Of a stretch of 64,000 nucleotides of DNA, positions 1 to 9,375 are shown in pieces; positions within the stretch are counted from its first letter, which is position 1, and each line of letters starts with the position of its first letter. The translations under genes and the position numbers were made by a program. Under the pieces are notes generated by a model. The model saw nothing but the letters and a program-made list of their open reading frames with translations. It made no database searches and was not told the DNA's origin. The DNA lies in NCBI GenBank assembly GCA_963693315.1, contig OY856188.1, forward strand, positions 3,810,335-3,874,334, given 5' to 3'. The DNA is from Diogma glabrata (taxonomy: Eukaryota; Arthropoda; Insecta; Diptera; Cylindrotomidae).

Positions 1-542
1 ATCAATGTAACTTCCAAAAATTCTTTTTATTCGCTGTGTGGGTGTGATTTTTCCAACTCTTCATGACAAAAAATTACTAGAGCTTCTCACGAGTGTTTTG
101 GAATTTTGTTTCCCAGTTTTTTGTCCGATATTCCACTTTTGAACATTGTCGGATTAATTTTATCATCGTCCCATGCCTTCTGAAATTTGTTGAACAGATA
201 AACATCGGGTGCTGTGGTCTTTCCAAATTTGAGATCATAAACAGCCCGTAGTTTAATCTCCTGTATGTGATGACGACATGGGAATCGAATCAAGTTGTGG
301 CCAATCTTTTTTCCACCTTTTTCTGGTCCAGCGTTACTTGATGTCGTGTCGTAACACATGGCTTCGACTTTATCAGTAAGATCCCATTCTTCAAGGCATT
401 CATAGATCGCATTCGCAATCGATAAGTCGCTCCCTTCTTTGCATTATGGAACCGTTAATAACTTCTCAATATTACCAAATGTTACTATGGTTGGCAAACG
501 ATCTACTTTACCATGTCCAGTTAATTCTGCTAGCAATGTATC
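1..542 (-). pseudogene. TE-associated protein fragment (CRHH-motif family)
   Basis: Read on the minus strand, one frame from about 542 to the window edge carries motifs of a protein family that recurs in many copies in insect and cnidarian genomes and is usually taken to be transposon-derived: GHGKVDRLPT, AIYECLEEWDLTDKV, CYDTTSSNAG and the PCRHH cluster at about 240-270. The frame is broken by three in-frame stops (TAA near 447, TGA at 87-89, TAA near 33), yet family-like residues continue across all of them (for example CHEELEKSHP after the TGA). It is therefore a decayed copy, cut off by the start of the window. The longest open piece is 87-359 (90 aa). The biochemical role of the family is not known to me; the conserved D, C and H residues suggest a nuclease or transposase, which is inference. 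Confidence 0.6.
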
Positions 543-971
543 CAAAAATAAAAATTTGTGTTACTCAAACAAAGTCTAAATCTAACATAAAAATTTATTT
601 TTGCTGAATTTTCGCAGAAATTTTTTTTTTTGGATTTAAGAAGAACAAATTCGATAAAAACGCTTTCCTAAGATCGATTTCTACATACTTAGGCTCGTTG
701 GAATCGTAAAGTAATTAGCTTTTAACAAAAAATCGAAATTATGAGATATATTATATTTTAAGATGATTATATCTGATAAACATAAAAAATCCTATTATTC
801 TGCTAATTTTCTTATCTTCGACGCCACTGCGCGGTCGGTAATCATTTTCCGATTTTAATAAAACTGGATATAGTTCATATTCGAGTCAAATGGAACATAA
901 TTAGTTTGTGGGAGGGATGAAAATAACAACTTCATAAGTTAGGTCATGTCTAAATTGTACCCATGACTATT
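543..971. other. AT-rich spacer, no gene seen
   Basis: AT-rich sequence with no open frame of note and no repeat recognised. It separates two unrelated decayed element fragments. Confidence 0.5.
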
Positions 972-1305
972 AGGTACCATCAAGTACATGTTTATCCAGA
1001 TGACAGATCCAAAACTGCTTTTAGTACACAGACGAGTCATTATGAATTCAAAAGCATGTCTTTTGATTTATGCAATCCACCTTCTTGGTTTAAAGGATTG
1101 TGAACTACGTACTAACGGGTCTGGAAGGGCTCGAGTGCTACGTCTATCCGGATGACATTGTCATCTACGGACGAACATTAGAGGACCATAACCTCGCATA
1201 AAACGTGTTTTCAAGATTAAGACAACACCAGATACAACTCCACCCTGAGAAATACCACTGAGTAGTTGGTCTGAGTAAGACCCCATTTCGCTTAAACAGC
1301 AAAAC
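972..1305 (+). pseudogene. Ty3/gypsy reverse transcriptase fragment
   Basis: Plus-strand translation shows the fingers and palm of a Ty3-type reverse transcriptase. From about 975 one frame reads YHQVHVYPDDRSKTAF, then HYEFKSMSFDLCNPPSWF, matching the YHQI..KTAF..G.YEF..MPFGL.NAP block of the family. After a frameshift near 1100, a second frame from 1112 reads LTGLEGLECYVYPDDIVIYG, the catalytic motif, followed by RTLEDHN and NVFSRLRQHQIQLHPEKY. The catalytic box is YPDD where the family has YLDD, and stops follow in the next 50 codons, so the copy is dead. No LTRs, gag or integrase were found next to it. Family assignment is firm; lineage within Ty3/gypsy is not resolved. Confidence 0.85.
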
Positions 1306-2825
1306 TAATGTTCCTATAAATTGATTAATAGTGTGACTAAGTTGTGTAATTCAATGCTACTGTGTTTTTCTTCACGAATTCGTCCCTCAGACATTTAAAG
1401 AAAATGTAAACAGCAATTTAAAGACTAAATGTAACACAGAGTTTAAGTATAAAATTATTAATTTCTTGGTTGCTGTTGTGAACCTGACTATATTTCAATC
1501 TCCAAATTTATATTTCCCCAAGTTACTTTTTTAACAAAGTTTAAAGCAATTCAATTGAATTCTTTCTATTTATCAGTTTCAATATTGAAACATAAATACA
1601 TGAAACACAAACTTGTTTTCCTATTTTTATCTCATTTTAACATTAAACGAAACGCTTTTAGGTACATATGCTCCGCCTATTTAAATCAAAATTTATGGGC
1701 GTGCTTTTATGTTATTCATATTAAATTGATATGAAATAAAAAAACCAAGTATGCTAACAAAAATAAACAACAAAATTGTATAAACATAATTTGAATACTC
1801 ACTCGTACAGTAAAAATGTTTTTCCTGAAAATAAAAAAAAAGAAAATCGTAATTACAGAACTACACCTTTTTGCATTTAATTGTAGACAAACTTGATGGA
1901 TTGAGCTTTTCCAAATTCTAAACTTTTTTCACATAAAAAAAAAATTATGATTTTGATTTAATTTAAAAAAATTTTGTTTCAAGTAATAACAATTAAATTA
2001 TTGTTAATAATAATAATAATAAATTGGTTGGCTGAATTGATTTTTGCAATCAACATTTTGTTGTCTTTGCTTTGGTTGGCTGTTTTGGTTTCTTTTTGTT
2101 GGATTTTCTTATTATATTTATATTTTTGCGCTTTTTGACTTTTTGTTTTCTTTTTGTTATTCAATGAAAATAAAAAAGTTCAACTTTTACTGATAGTATT
2201 TCTTAAGTGTCCAAACTAATAAGACGAAACGGATAACATTATATAAAAAAAAATATAAAGAAATTAATTTTCTTTTTATTAGTATTGTTGGTTTGTTTAT
2301 CAATAAAATAAATTAGCAACGGCGACGGGTTAAATTCGGATGAAAATTATGATTTAGTTTTCATTAATTAAAATTTTATTAAAAAAATGTTATTAGTTCG
2401 ATAGTTTTTTGTGAAAATGTGAAACTAATTTTCTATTATTAAAAAATTTGGAGATTTTTGTTTTTTATATGAAAAACTAAAATTTAAGAGATCACGCACT
2501 AGTTTGTATTAGTTTTTTCTTAGATAAAATAATTTTATTTATCGGAAAAAGAAAACATTACAATTTTTTGTACGTGTTTAATTGTTGTTAAGAAAATTCA
2601 ACCTTAAGGGTTATTTGTGAAATATAATTTATAGTTTTGCTTATTTATAGTTTTGTTTATTTAACAAAAAAAAAGTTTTGTGTTTCGTAGATAAAAGTGT
2701 TTGATTTTGGGGTTTTTAAATTTATAATATGAAATTTTTTTAAAATAAACTTTCAAACAAAACTTTGTGTACAGATAAATAAAAAGTGTGATTCTGATTT
2801 TATTTTATCTGATAAGTTTTGAAAT
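1306..2825. other. AT-rich sequence upstream of the His-rich exon
   Basis: No gene or recognised element. Long A/T homopolymer and (TAA)n-type tracts are present (for example 1995-2025). The last few hundred bases are presumably promoter and 5' leader of the exon that starts at 2826, but no clear TATA box or initiator stands out from the AT-rich background. A Lys/Asn-rich minus-strand frame at 1979-2164 is low-complexity and not a gene. Confidence 0.4.
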
Positions 2826-3013
2826 ATGGATCATCCTGGTGGTGGTTTTGCAACATCACCATGGGCGGCTGTATTAGGGCATCATGGTATCGGGCATGGT
2901 GGTGAGCATCCTGGTTTTGTAGGACATTCACATCATACAGGACATCCTCACCATCATGGTCATCATGGTATGCCTATGGATTTACATGTTCCTCAAGGAT
3001 TTCCATACTATAG
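2826..3013 (+). CDS. First coding exon of a His/Gly-rich protein, probably a regulator
   Basis: An open frame of 62 codons plus two bases starts with an ATG in good context (A at -3, G at +4) after an AT-rich leader. It ends in AG followed by GTAAGT at 3014-3019, a near-consensus splice donor, so it reads as a first coding exon with a phase-2 end. The peptide begins MDHPGGGFATSPWAAVLG, continues with a His/Gly-rich stretch (about residues 19-49) and ends MPMDLHVPQGFPYY. Composition is strikingly richer in G and C than the flanks, consistent with selection. Such His-rich N-termini are common in developmental transcription factors of insects, but I do not recognise the gene and no DNA-binding domain lies in this exon. 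The rest of the gene is not visible downstream in the window; the next exon may be far away or outside it. Confidence 0.7.
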
Positions 3014-3560
3014 GTAAGTAAATAATTTTCAGTTCAAATTCACACGAGAAATTCTTTTATGTGAAAATATGTTTACATGTGGTGCTAAATTCGACATTTT
3101 GGAGATCAAAGTTTATAAAAAAAACCAAAATTAATATGTTTTATGAGACGAATTATATATAATATGGAAACAACAAGTGTCGTTGTGATTAAAACGACGA
3201 GAACTTATTTATGTTTTATTTATTTATGGATGTTTGTTTCTTCTAAATTACCATAATTTGTCTTTTTCTTCGCATACAAATGTGTTAACATAAATCATGT
3301 ATTTTGTTGTATTATATTTTCAGGAATATTGTTATGTTTTATATTATTTCTTGTAAGATTAAATGAATTACTTAGCCAGTTAGTTTTCTGAAGTAACCGG
3401 TATGGCTGAGTTCAATATTCTCGGCTTAAATTAATTCTCACTTATCTGGAATACGATAAATTGATTAGCCGAAAATGAAATCAACAAACGTTTTAAAGAT
3501 CAAATAGTTTTGTACATCATTAGAAATGTTTTGAATTAGTAAAATGTTTTATTTTGTGAT
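3014..3560. other. Probable intron start, no other feature
   Basis: AT-rich sequence following the splice donor at 3014. No open frame or repeat is recognised. It presumably belongs to the first intron of the His-rich gene, which would place the RTE fragment at 3560-4400 inside that intron. Confidence 0.4.
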
Positions 3561-4400
3561 TTGATTTTTTTTTCTTGGCGTTAATGCTCCATGTAGGAGA
3601 GTTGCCAGGCTAATCAGCTTTGAATATTCACCACGGTCGCTTGCAACAGCGACATAATTACCATGGCAGCCAATTTTTTTAAAGTCGTTTATTAAGTCCG
3701 TCTCCCATTGCAATCGTGGTCTACCTCGGGGTCGCTCACTCCATGGGGTAATAACGTACATTTTTTTAATCATTCCAGATTATGAATCGGCTCGTAGAAC
3801 ATGCCCAAACCAAGCAAGCCTATTAGAACGGATACAACCAATTATATCAGAACCCTCAGTAGGATCTTACGCTCAAATACAGATAAATGCGATTCGTGAT
3901 TTTGTGTAATGGTCCATGTTTGTGACCCATACATCACAACCAGTTTAATCAACGTCTTGTATAACTTGAGCTTGGTGTTAGTTGATACATATGGTGATCC
4001 AAGGAGAGGCTTAATTAGGTAGAAAATTCGATTACCTGCAGCGATTTGAGCTTTTATATCTATAAGTATGCTGTTGTTTGAGTCAAGCATTGATCCCAAA
4101 TATTTAAAAGATTCAACTCCCTCAATTCGTTGATCACCGCACCGTTCATCACCGCACAGTTTCAACACCATGTACAACCATTTCGGATGCTATATCATAG
4201 ATACCAGGAGCTTTATTGCGTTTTAATTTTGACAGCGCCGCTTCGAATTCCTCTTTGGTTGGTTCGTCTATATGTATCTTTGACGGACGAATAAGCTTAA
4301 CTCGTCGACCGACTGATTGCTGGTTAGGGTCACTTAAGTTGAGAAGATTTTCAAAATAAGCGATCCAACTATCTAAAATATTTTTAAGGTCTACTTGTAG
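3560..4400 (-). pseudogene. RTE-clade LINE fragment with internal deletions
   Basis: Minus-strand remnant of the same LINE family as the copy at 15750-18800. Base-level similarity runs from the 3' end (short A-tract, seen as T's near 3566-3575) through the C-terminal region, including [14 protein letters not shown] and the [14 protein letters not shown] block. Two deletions relative to the longer copy are evident: the segment corresponding to 16074-16150 is missing near 3858, and that corresponding to about 16437-17225 is missing near 4160. The latter removes the reverse-transcriptase catalytic core. Similarity fades at about 4398. It cannot encode an active enzyme. It lies 0.55 kb downstream of the His-rich exon, probably intronic and antisense to it. 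Confidence 0.9.
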
Positions 4401-5195
4401 ATTTAATTTTTAGTACAACGTAACTTTGGTTACAATTAATTTTATCGCTAATCACAATATCGCGCATTTCGATTTGAATTGTATGTCGTTTCCCAAAAGG
4501 TTTTCTGTTTCCTGCTGTTTTGCTTCCGGATAGTGTTTGGTCTACGTTTCTTGCATTCCTAGATGATGATCCTACAATTCACGGTCATAGGTCATTCAAT
4601 ATCGAAACGAAATTTCAATATCGGTTTTGAAATCGGGCATAAACTGGTATTATGTCCAGTATTGAAATTCATTTTTAAATGAAAAAACCAATAGACACAG
4701 CAATGATGTCATTGTTACCATTAGTAAACTGATCTAACTCAAAGTTTAACCAAGAAATAAACTAAAAATAAGGAAAACGAAATTACCAAAAACTTCCAGT
4801 TCTGGCCGATTCTTGATGCATTCAATTTGGGAGAGAAAACATTAAAAACCAGAAACATTTTTGAATGCTTACTTCACAGAGCTCTAACAAATCACAATGC
4901 CAACAAATCGACTATCGAAATTATGTTTCATATTCAATGGATATCAGGCAAACGAAACAAGTTCCACATAAATCGGAGTGCATTAAATTTTTCATATAAT
5001 GTTGATCATGTTGATGTAAATGAAGCCAATTAACGTTGGTCAAAACTATAAGTTTGTGGTTTAATTTTAAATGGTAAGGTGGTGGTGGGTGAAGTATAAG
5101 AACGAATCTGTATCTTGTAGTGTTGCGTATGACATCCAAACCTAACATGATGTAATGTTTATTTTATTGCGTGATTATTTATCTGTATACATTCT
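4400..5195. other. Unassigned sequence
   Basis: No gene recognised. Two short overlapping frames (4827-5033 plus, 4921-5148 minus) lack any family signature and are probably chance. The part just after 4400 may hold further decayed element sequence, but I could not place it. Confidence 0.3.
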
Positions 5196-5200
5196 AGCCG

Positions 5201-5490
5201 TGATCAGGGCCAGATAGGGTAAGCCCTATTAGGACAATCTGATGTGTGTCTGTTCCCTTTTAGGTTTAACCTTATTTTAATATATCCGGCCCTAATTTGG
5301 ATTGTCGTATTTAATCCTAGCTGAGCAAACTGATCAGGGACTGATATAAAATACCTTACTAGGGATTACCATATTTGATATATGGCGAACTTGATCAGAG
5401 TCTGGCCCGACAATCCCAATCAGGACGTGATTGGGCAAAAGCGTTACACTGATGATCAGGGATCAATCGAACTAGGGAAAACCTGATCAG
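5201..5490. repeat. Cluster of TGATCAG heptamers
   Basis: The palindrome-containing heptamer TGATCAG occurs five times in 290 bp, at 5201, 5331, 5392, 5453 and 5484, in an otherwise AT-rich context and interspersed with CTAGGG/TAGGG and AGCCCTA motifs. No tandem unit of fixed length links them. The stretch is more GC-rich than its flanks. It could be the subterminal binding-site region of an unrecognised transposon or a regulatory cluster; neither can be shown here. Confidence 0.5.
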
Positions 5491-5499
5491 AGCTCTATT

Positions 5500-6340
5500 T
5501 AAGCCCTAAAAAATTTCTGCTCGAATAAGTTTAGAAAAGAAACAAATATATGTATTTTCGAAAATACATCAAAACTAAATTTGTTACTAAGGCAATAAAC
5601 TTTTCACATGACACACATCTGAATTCTGCCAAAATACCTTGCAGATTAGTCCATAATTTTAAACTCTTTAAAAAGATCCAAAATGCTTGATCAAAGTAAA
5701 TTTTTGACTGCCTTAAACACAAGTAAATTGTATGGCCAGTCTGAGATTTCGTCATTCAGGACGTACACCGTTTTCCTCGATTTATTCAGAGTACGATAAA
5801 ATAAAAATTGATACAAACAAATTCTACTGATATCCGCATTTTTGAATTTTACTGTTTGTTTTTATTAAAGAAAATATCTAATTTCACTCGGGGTAGGGTA
5901 ACCGTATAGAAAAAGAATCTGAGTTTGTTACTTAATTTACTGTTAACGATCGTGATCCGTTTTGTAAATTTGAAAAGGTGGTAACTCTATTGACAGTCTC
6001 ATGCGTTAATCCAACGGTTCGGATGTCTTTATTGATGTCTGTTGATTTGTTTTTTGGAGCAGGAAATTAACCAAAACAAAAATAAAATTTACATTTTCAT
6101 TCAGAAAAAAAATATGTTGGTGTATTGTATTCTTATATTCTACAACATTCGTTCAAGATATTAGTTAGCATATGCTAACTTTGAGTACGCGCAACAATAT
6201 CTCTCTTATTGCTTTGCATGTATCTCCTAAAGCGATAGCCAAAAAAATTTAAAAAATATGCTGAAAGGAAGCTCCTAGATATTCATTTCATCAAAAATAG
6301 CCAAATCCAGGTGATTGCTGCATAAAACTGGCCATAAACC
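5500..6340. other. Intergenic sequence with one 18-bp palindrome
   Basis: No gene recognised. A perfect 18-bp palindrome, AGTTAGCATATGCTAACT, is at 6163-6180. The 74-aa minus-strand frame at 5531-5755 has no recognisable domain. Confidence 0.3.
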
Positions 6341-6344
6341 GACA

Positions 6345-6578
6345 AAATTCCAGCGTACGCAAATTTGACCATTCAAATTTCGACATAGAACTGGAAAAAG
6401 TTATGAAATTAACACCAACACGCGGTTTTACGGTTCTTGATAACTTTAATGGACACGGATCACAATTCTGCATTTGAATGCATTTGAATTTGAATTCGAA
6501 TGATAATGCCAAGAGAATCGGTGCGTTTGGATTATCAGATAATTTGATAATTGCTAGTATGTGCTTTGCTTCCTGAAA
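6345..6578 (+). pseudogene. RTE-type endonuclease domain fragment
   Basis: Plus-strand translation resembles the endonuclease domain of the RTE copy at 17816-18720. FDIELEKVMKLTPTRGF matches the ALEEVMKQTPTRDF block, DNFNGHGSQF matches GDFNGQVGGD, and after a small frame change LNSNDNAKRIGAFGLSDNL matches LNSNDNGERMTEFALSNNL. The catalytic G-D-F-N has become D-N-F-N and the frame is broken, so the copy is dead. It is more diverged than the fragment at 3560-4400, suggesting an older insertion. The matching C-terminal piece lies at 7145-7410 in the same orientation. Confidence 0.75.
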
Positions 6579-6579
6579 A

Positions 6580-7144
6580 GAAACACAAGAAATCAATCAA
6601 TGATTACGTACGAGTAACAACACGTTTTTTTTCTACAAGTACGAAATATCATATCCACAAAGAAGGAAATCCATGTGGCACTGACAAAATTAAAACGAAA
6701 TTTTAGCAACTTGGTATTCTCAAAATAACATCCTGACAGCCTTTTTTTACCACTGTAACTCAGCTATGTTGATTATTAATTCATACAAGAACTAATCGTC
6801 AACGAAGTGCAAGCTATATAGGGAGATCACTCTTCTCTGCTGAGCATATATAGGATCTTTTCATCATACTTTTTCCAAGAAAATATCAATTTTTTTGTAA
6901 AGATAACTGTTTTTGTAATATCAGTGTGGTTGTCGGCAAGGTAACACAAATGCACTGTTTTCCAATTTTTCGTTGACTTCAAGCAGACCGATTTTCTCGA
7001 ACGGAAAATTCTATGGGCTGTTCTTTTCTTAATGGGAATTTCCAGTAGGTTGGTATCACTATGCAAAATGATAGTATGGAACTCTCAAGTACCGACTATC
7101 AATAATATCCTATCAATAAACTCATTACAAATGATTGCTATAAC
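6580..7144. other. Sequence between two RTE remnants, no sure gene
   Basis: This interval replaces the reverse-transcriptase core expected between the flanking RTE remnants. A 79-aa minus-strand frame at 6827-7066 contains WKTVHLCYLAD and WKKYDEKILYML, faintly like the middle part of hAT-type (ZBED/SCAND3-like) proteins, but the match is too weak to call. Confidence 0.3.
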
Positions 7145-7410
7145 AAAATTTCGAGCTTTCTACTCACCACTTACTCTTTGGATCACCGTATGTGTCAACT
7201 GACACTAAATACAAGTTATGTCAGACATTGATTAGATCGGTGGTAATGTATGGGTCACAGGACTCTTACACAAACTGACGAATCACATTTATCTGTAAGA
7301 TCCTACGATATATTTTTGATCCGTTTAAGACAGACTAAGACATTTTTGATCCATTTAAGACAGACAGAATGAGGGTATAGGACCCGATTTAACTTGACGC
7401 TGATCTTTGG
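7145..7410 (+). pseudogene. RTE LINE C-terminal region fragment
   Basis: Plus-strand frames give [27 protein letters not shown] and, further on, RYIFDPFKTD and a RTRFN-like end. These match the post-RT segment [20 protein letters not shown] / VVMYGSQTW / [10 protein letters not shown] of the 15.8-17.8 kb copy. Several frameshifts and a short internal duplication (the segment around 7310-7365 is repeated) show decay. Probably part of the same old insertion as the endonuclease fragment at 6345-6578. Confidence 0.8.
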
Positions 7411-8817
7411 CGGCTACCATGGTAATTTTGCCACTGTCAAAATTTCAAAAATGACTAAGTCATTTTAATGAATGAAACCGGTTTTTCAATTTTATCTTGC
7501 TCTTTCGATCACAGGAGATAACTTTGTTACTATTTAATATTTTTCAGTAAAATTTTTGAAAACCATATTGAACATATTCTGAATAAAATAAAAACCAGAT
7601 CCCAAAATTCCTTAATTATCCTCATCAAAAAAATTCCTGAAAATCACTTGTTTTTTCTGTCGTCACAGTGGCTATCTCTTTTAATCGAAATTTTCTCAAA
7701 ACGACTCAAAATTTTTTCAAACTGGTCGCATCGATAACTCGAGATTATTTTTATTTATTCTTCGTTTCAATAGCTATGTAATCGCGTTGCTAATAGCAAT
7801 AGCTTGTGGTCACCAATCGGTCACCATTTTGTAAAAACTCAAAATTAAAAAAAAAATGGTCACGTACACGAAAATTGCATTAATACAAATTTATAATGAA
7901 CTTTGATTTTGGTTTCTTTTGAAAACCCGTTCTCGAGAAATTCATGGGACTGTGGAGGGAGAATTTTGTTTATAGTTTAGGATCCGAGTATATACAACGA
8001 CCTTCACCGAACTCGTTAATGGATGAAAAGTATTTTATATTAAATTAAATATGTTAATAAATATATTGCAAGTGGGTTGACTAAAAAACTTCGGTCCAGA
8101 ATATGATTAATTAAAAATTTAAAAATTAATTTTTTTTAAACATTTCATTGTTTCGCTTAATAGACAAATGACATACCAACCAAAAGTATGAAGCCTTTAG
8201 AATATGCAAACGATAAGTTGACTATTTTTTCCCCGTCATAACTTTTGGGTAGGCAGGTATAAACAGGTAAATCGATATTAGTAATTTGCACCGGTCTGGT
8301 TAATGAATAAACTTTATGTATAAATAAAGATTATTTTGTTACGAACACGGTGATATAGGGTTGTCTGCAAAAAATCAGTCCTGAATTCCGGTTGTCGAGT
8401 TTTAAAAAGTGCAATACTCCTACGAGTGAATACGTGCGACAGAGAGGTCCCAGCGAACTTTTTGTCTGTAAAAATGAAAAGGATAGCGATAGACTCGTAA
8501 ATGCTGCGCATTATTTTGGAACAGCTTGCCACAACATTCAGAATTGAATAGAAAAATATTAACCAGTTAAATGTACAGAAACATTGTCTTTCGTTTCGTT
8601 CTTTATACATTCAAACAACATCTAGAAATATTATTTACAGTTAACGTATATTGTATAAGTTAGTATGTATAACTTATTTACATTTCAAATATGAATTAAA
8701 TAAATTTAGAATACAAGATAAAATTTTAGTTTCATTTTTATCGGTATGGATAACTAATTGCAGCAAATAATTTGTTATTTTTTTATTTGTTATTTGTTTA
8801 TTTTTCTGTTAACAAAC
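7411..8817. other. AT-rich intergenic sequence
   Basis: Nothing recognised. The 98-aa minus-strand frame at 8314-8610 has no family signature. No tandem repeat or hairpin of note was seen. Confidence 0.35.
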
Positions 8818-9290
8818 ATTATTCTGCTTCTGATTCATCGGAAGTAAAATTTTCATCTTCAACTCTGGAACATTCTTCGTCATCGCTTTCTTGTTTCTAT
8901 TATGTCTTCTACCGTTAAAGGTGTTTGATCTCCAATAAACCCTGTTGGTTTTAAATAATCAGCTAAAACCAACCACATGTTATCAGGCTGAAGTTTAACG
9001 CATACAGGGTTCGTGGCATGAAGCCACATGAAATTGACAAAAATAGTTCGTAAAATTTTTGGTTTCAGTGATAACCAGCATGGTGGTATAGTGTTGGAGT
9101 TAAAGCTTTTTATTTTTTCTAAAAACTGTTCGCTGTCTTCTTTAGAAGAGTAATTTTTATGAAAAATGCGATACCTCGCATCATTCACTTTAGTGCAGTT
9201 CTTGATGCCATGCATACTAGCAGTAAATTCTTGAACGGTGCCCATTTTTTCATTAAGGTAATTATCGGTTTCATCTGTTAATGATGCAAA
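8818..9290 (-). pseudogene. C-terminal part of a TE-associated protein of unknown function
   Basis: A minus-strand frame of 121 codons (8880-9245), open about 13 codons further upstream, has coding-like composition: MGTVQEFTASMHGIK, then NTIPPCWLSLKPKILRTIFV and PTGFIGDQTPLT. Near 8880 the frame ends in a TGA, but a one-base shift continues into a strongly acidic tail (SDDEECSRVEDENF and on to a stop near 8820), so a single frameshift has probably split one ORF. The layout (LPPC-like segment, hydrophobic W-rich part, acidic C-terminus) resembles the C-terminal region of proteins found in many copies in insect genomes, presumably transposon-borne; their activity is not known to me. It ends 86 bp left of element A but lies outside its inverted repeats. 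Confidence 0.5.
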
Positions 9291-9375
9291 AACAGTTTAA
9301 TACGTTTCATTTTATGAAAATAGCTTAAAATGTTTTACTTTTCCTTAATTATTATTATTAAAATAATATTATTAA

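Noticed and set aside
1979..2164. Lys/Asn-rich 61-aa frame
   Set aside because: Low-complexity product of A-rich sequence.
6163..6180. 18-bp perfect palindrome as an operator
   Set aside because: An isolated AT-rich palindrome of this length has no context here to support a regulatory role.
6827..7066. hAT (SCAND3/ZBED-like) coding fragment
   Set aside because: Only a short stretch (HLCYLAD) is suggestive; similarity too weak.
8314..8610. 98-aa minus-strand frame
   Set aside because: No motif, no repeat copies, composition typical of chance frames in this region.
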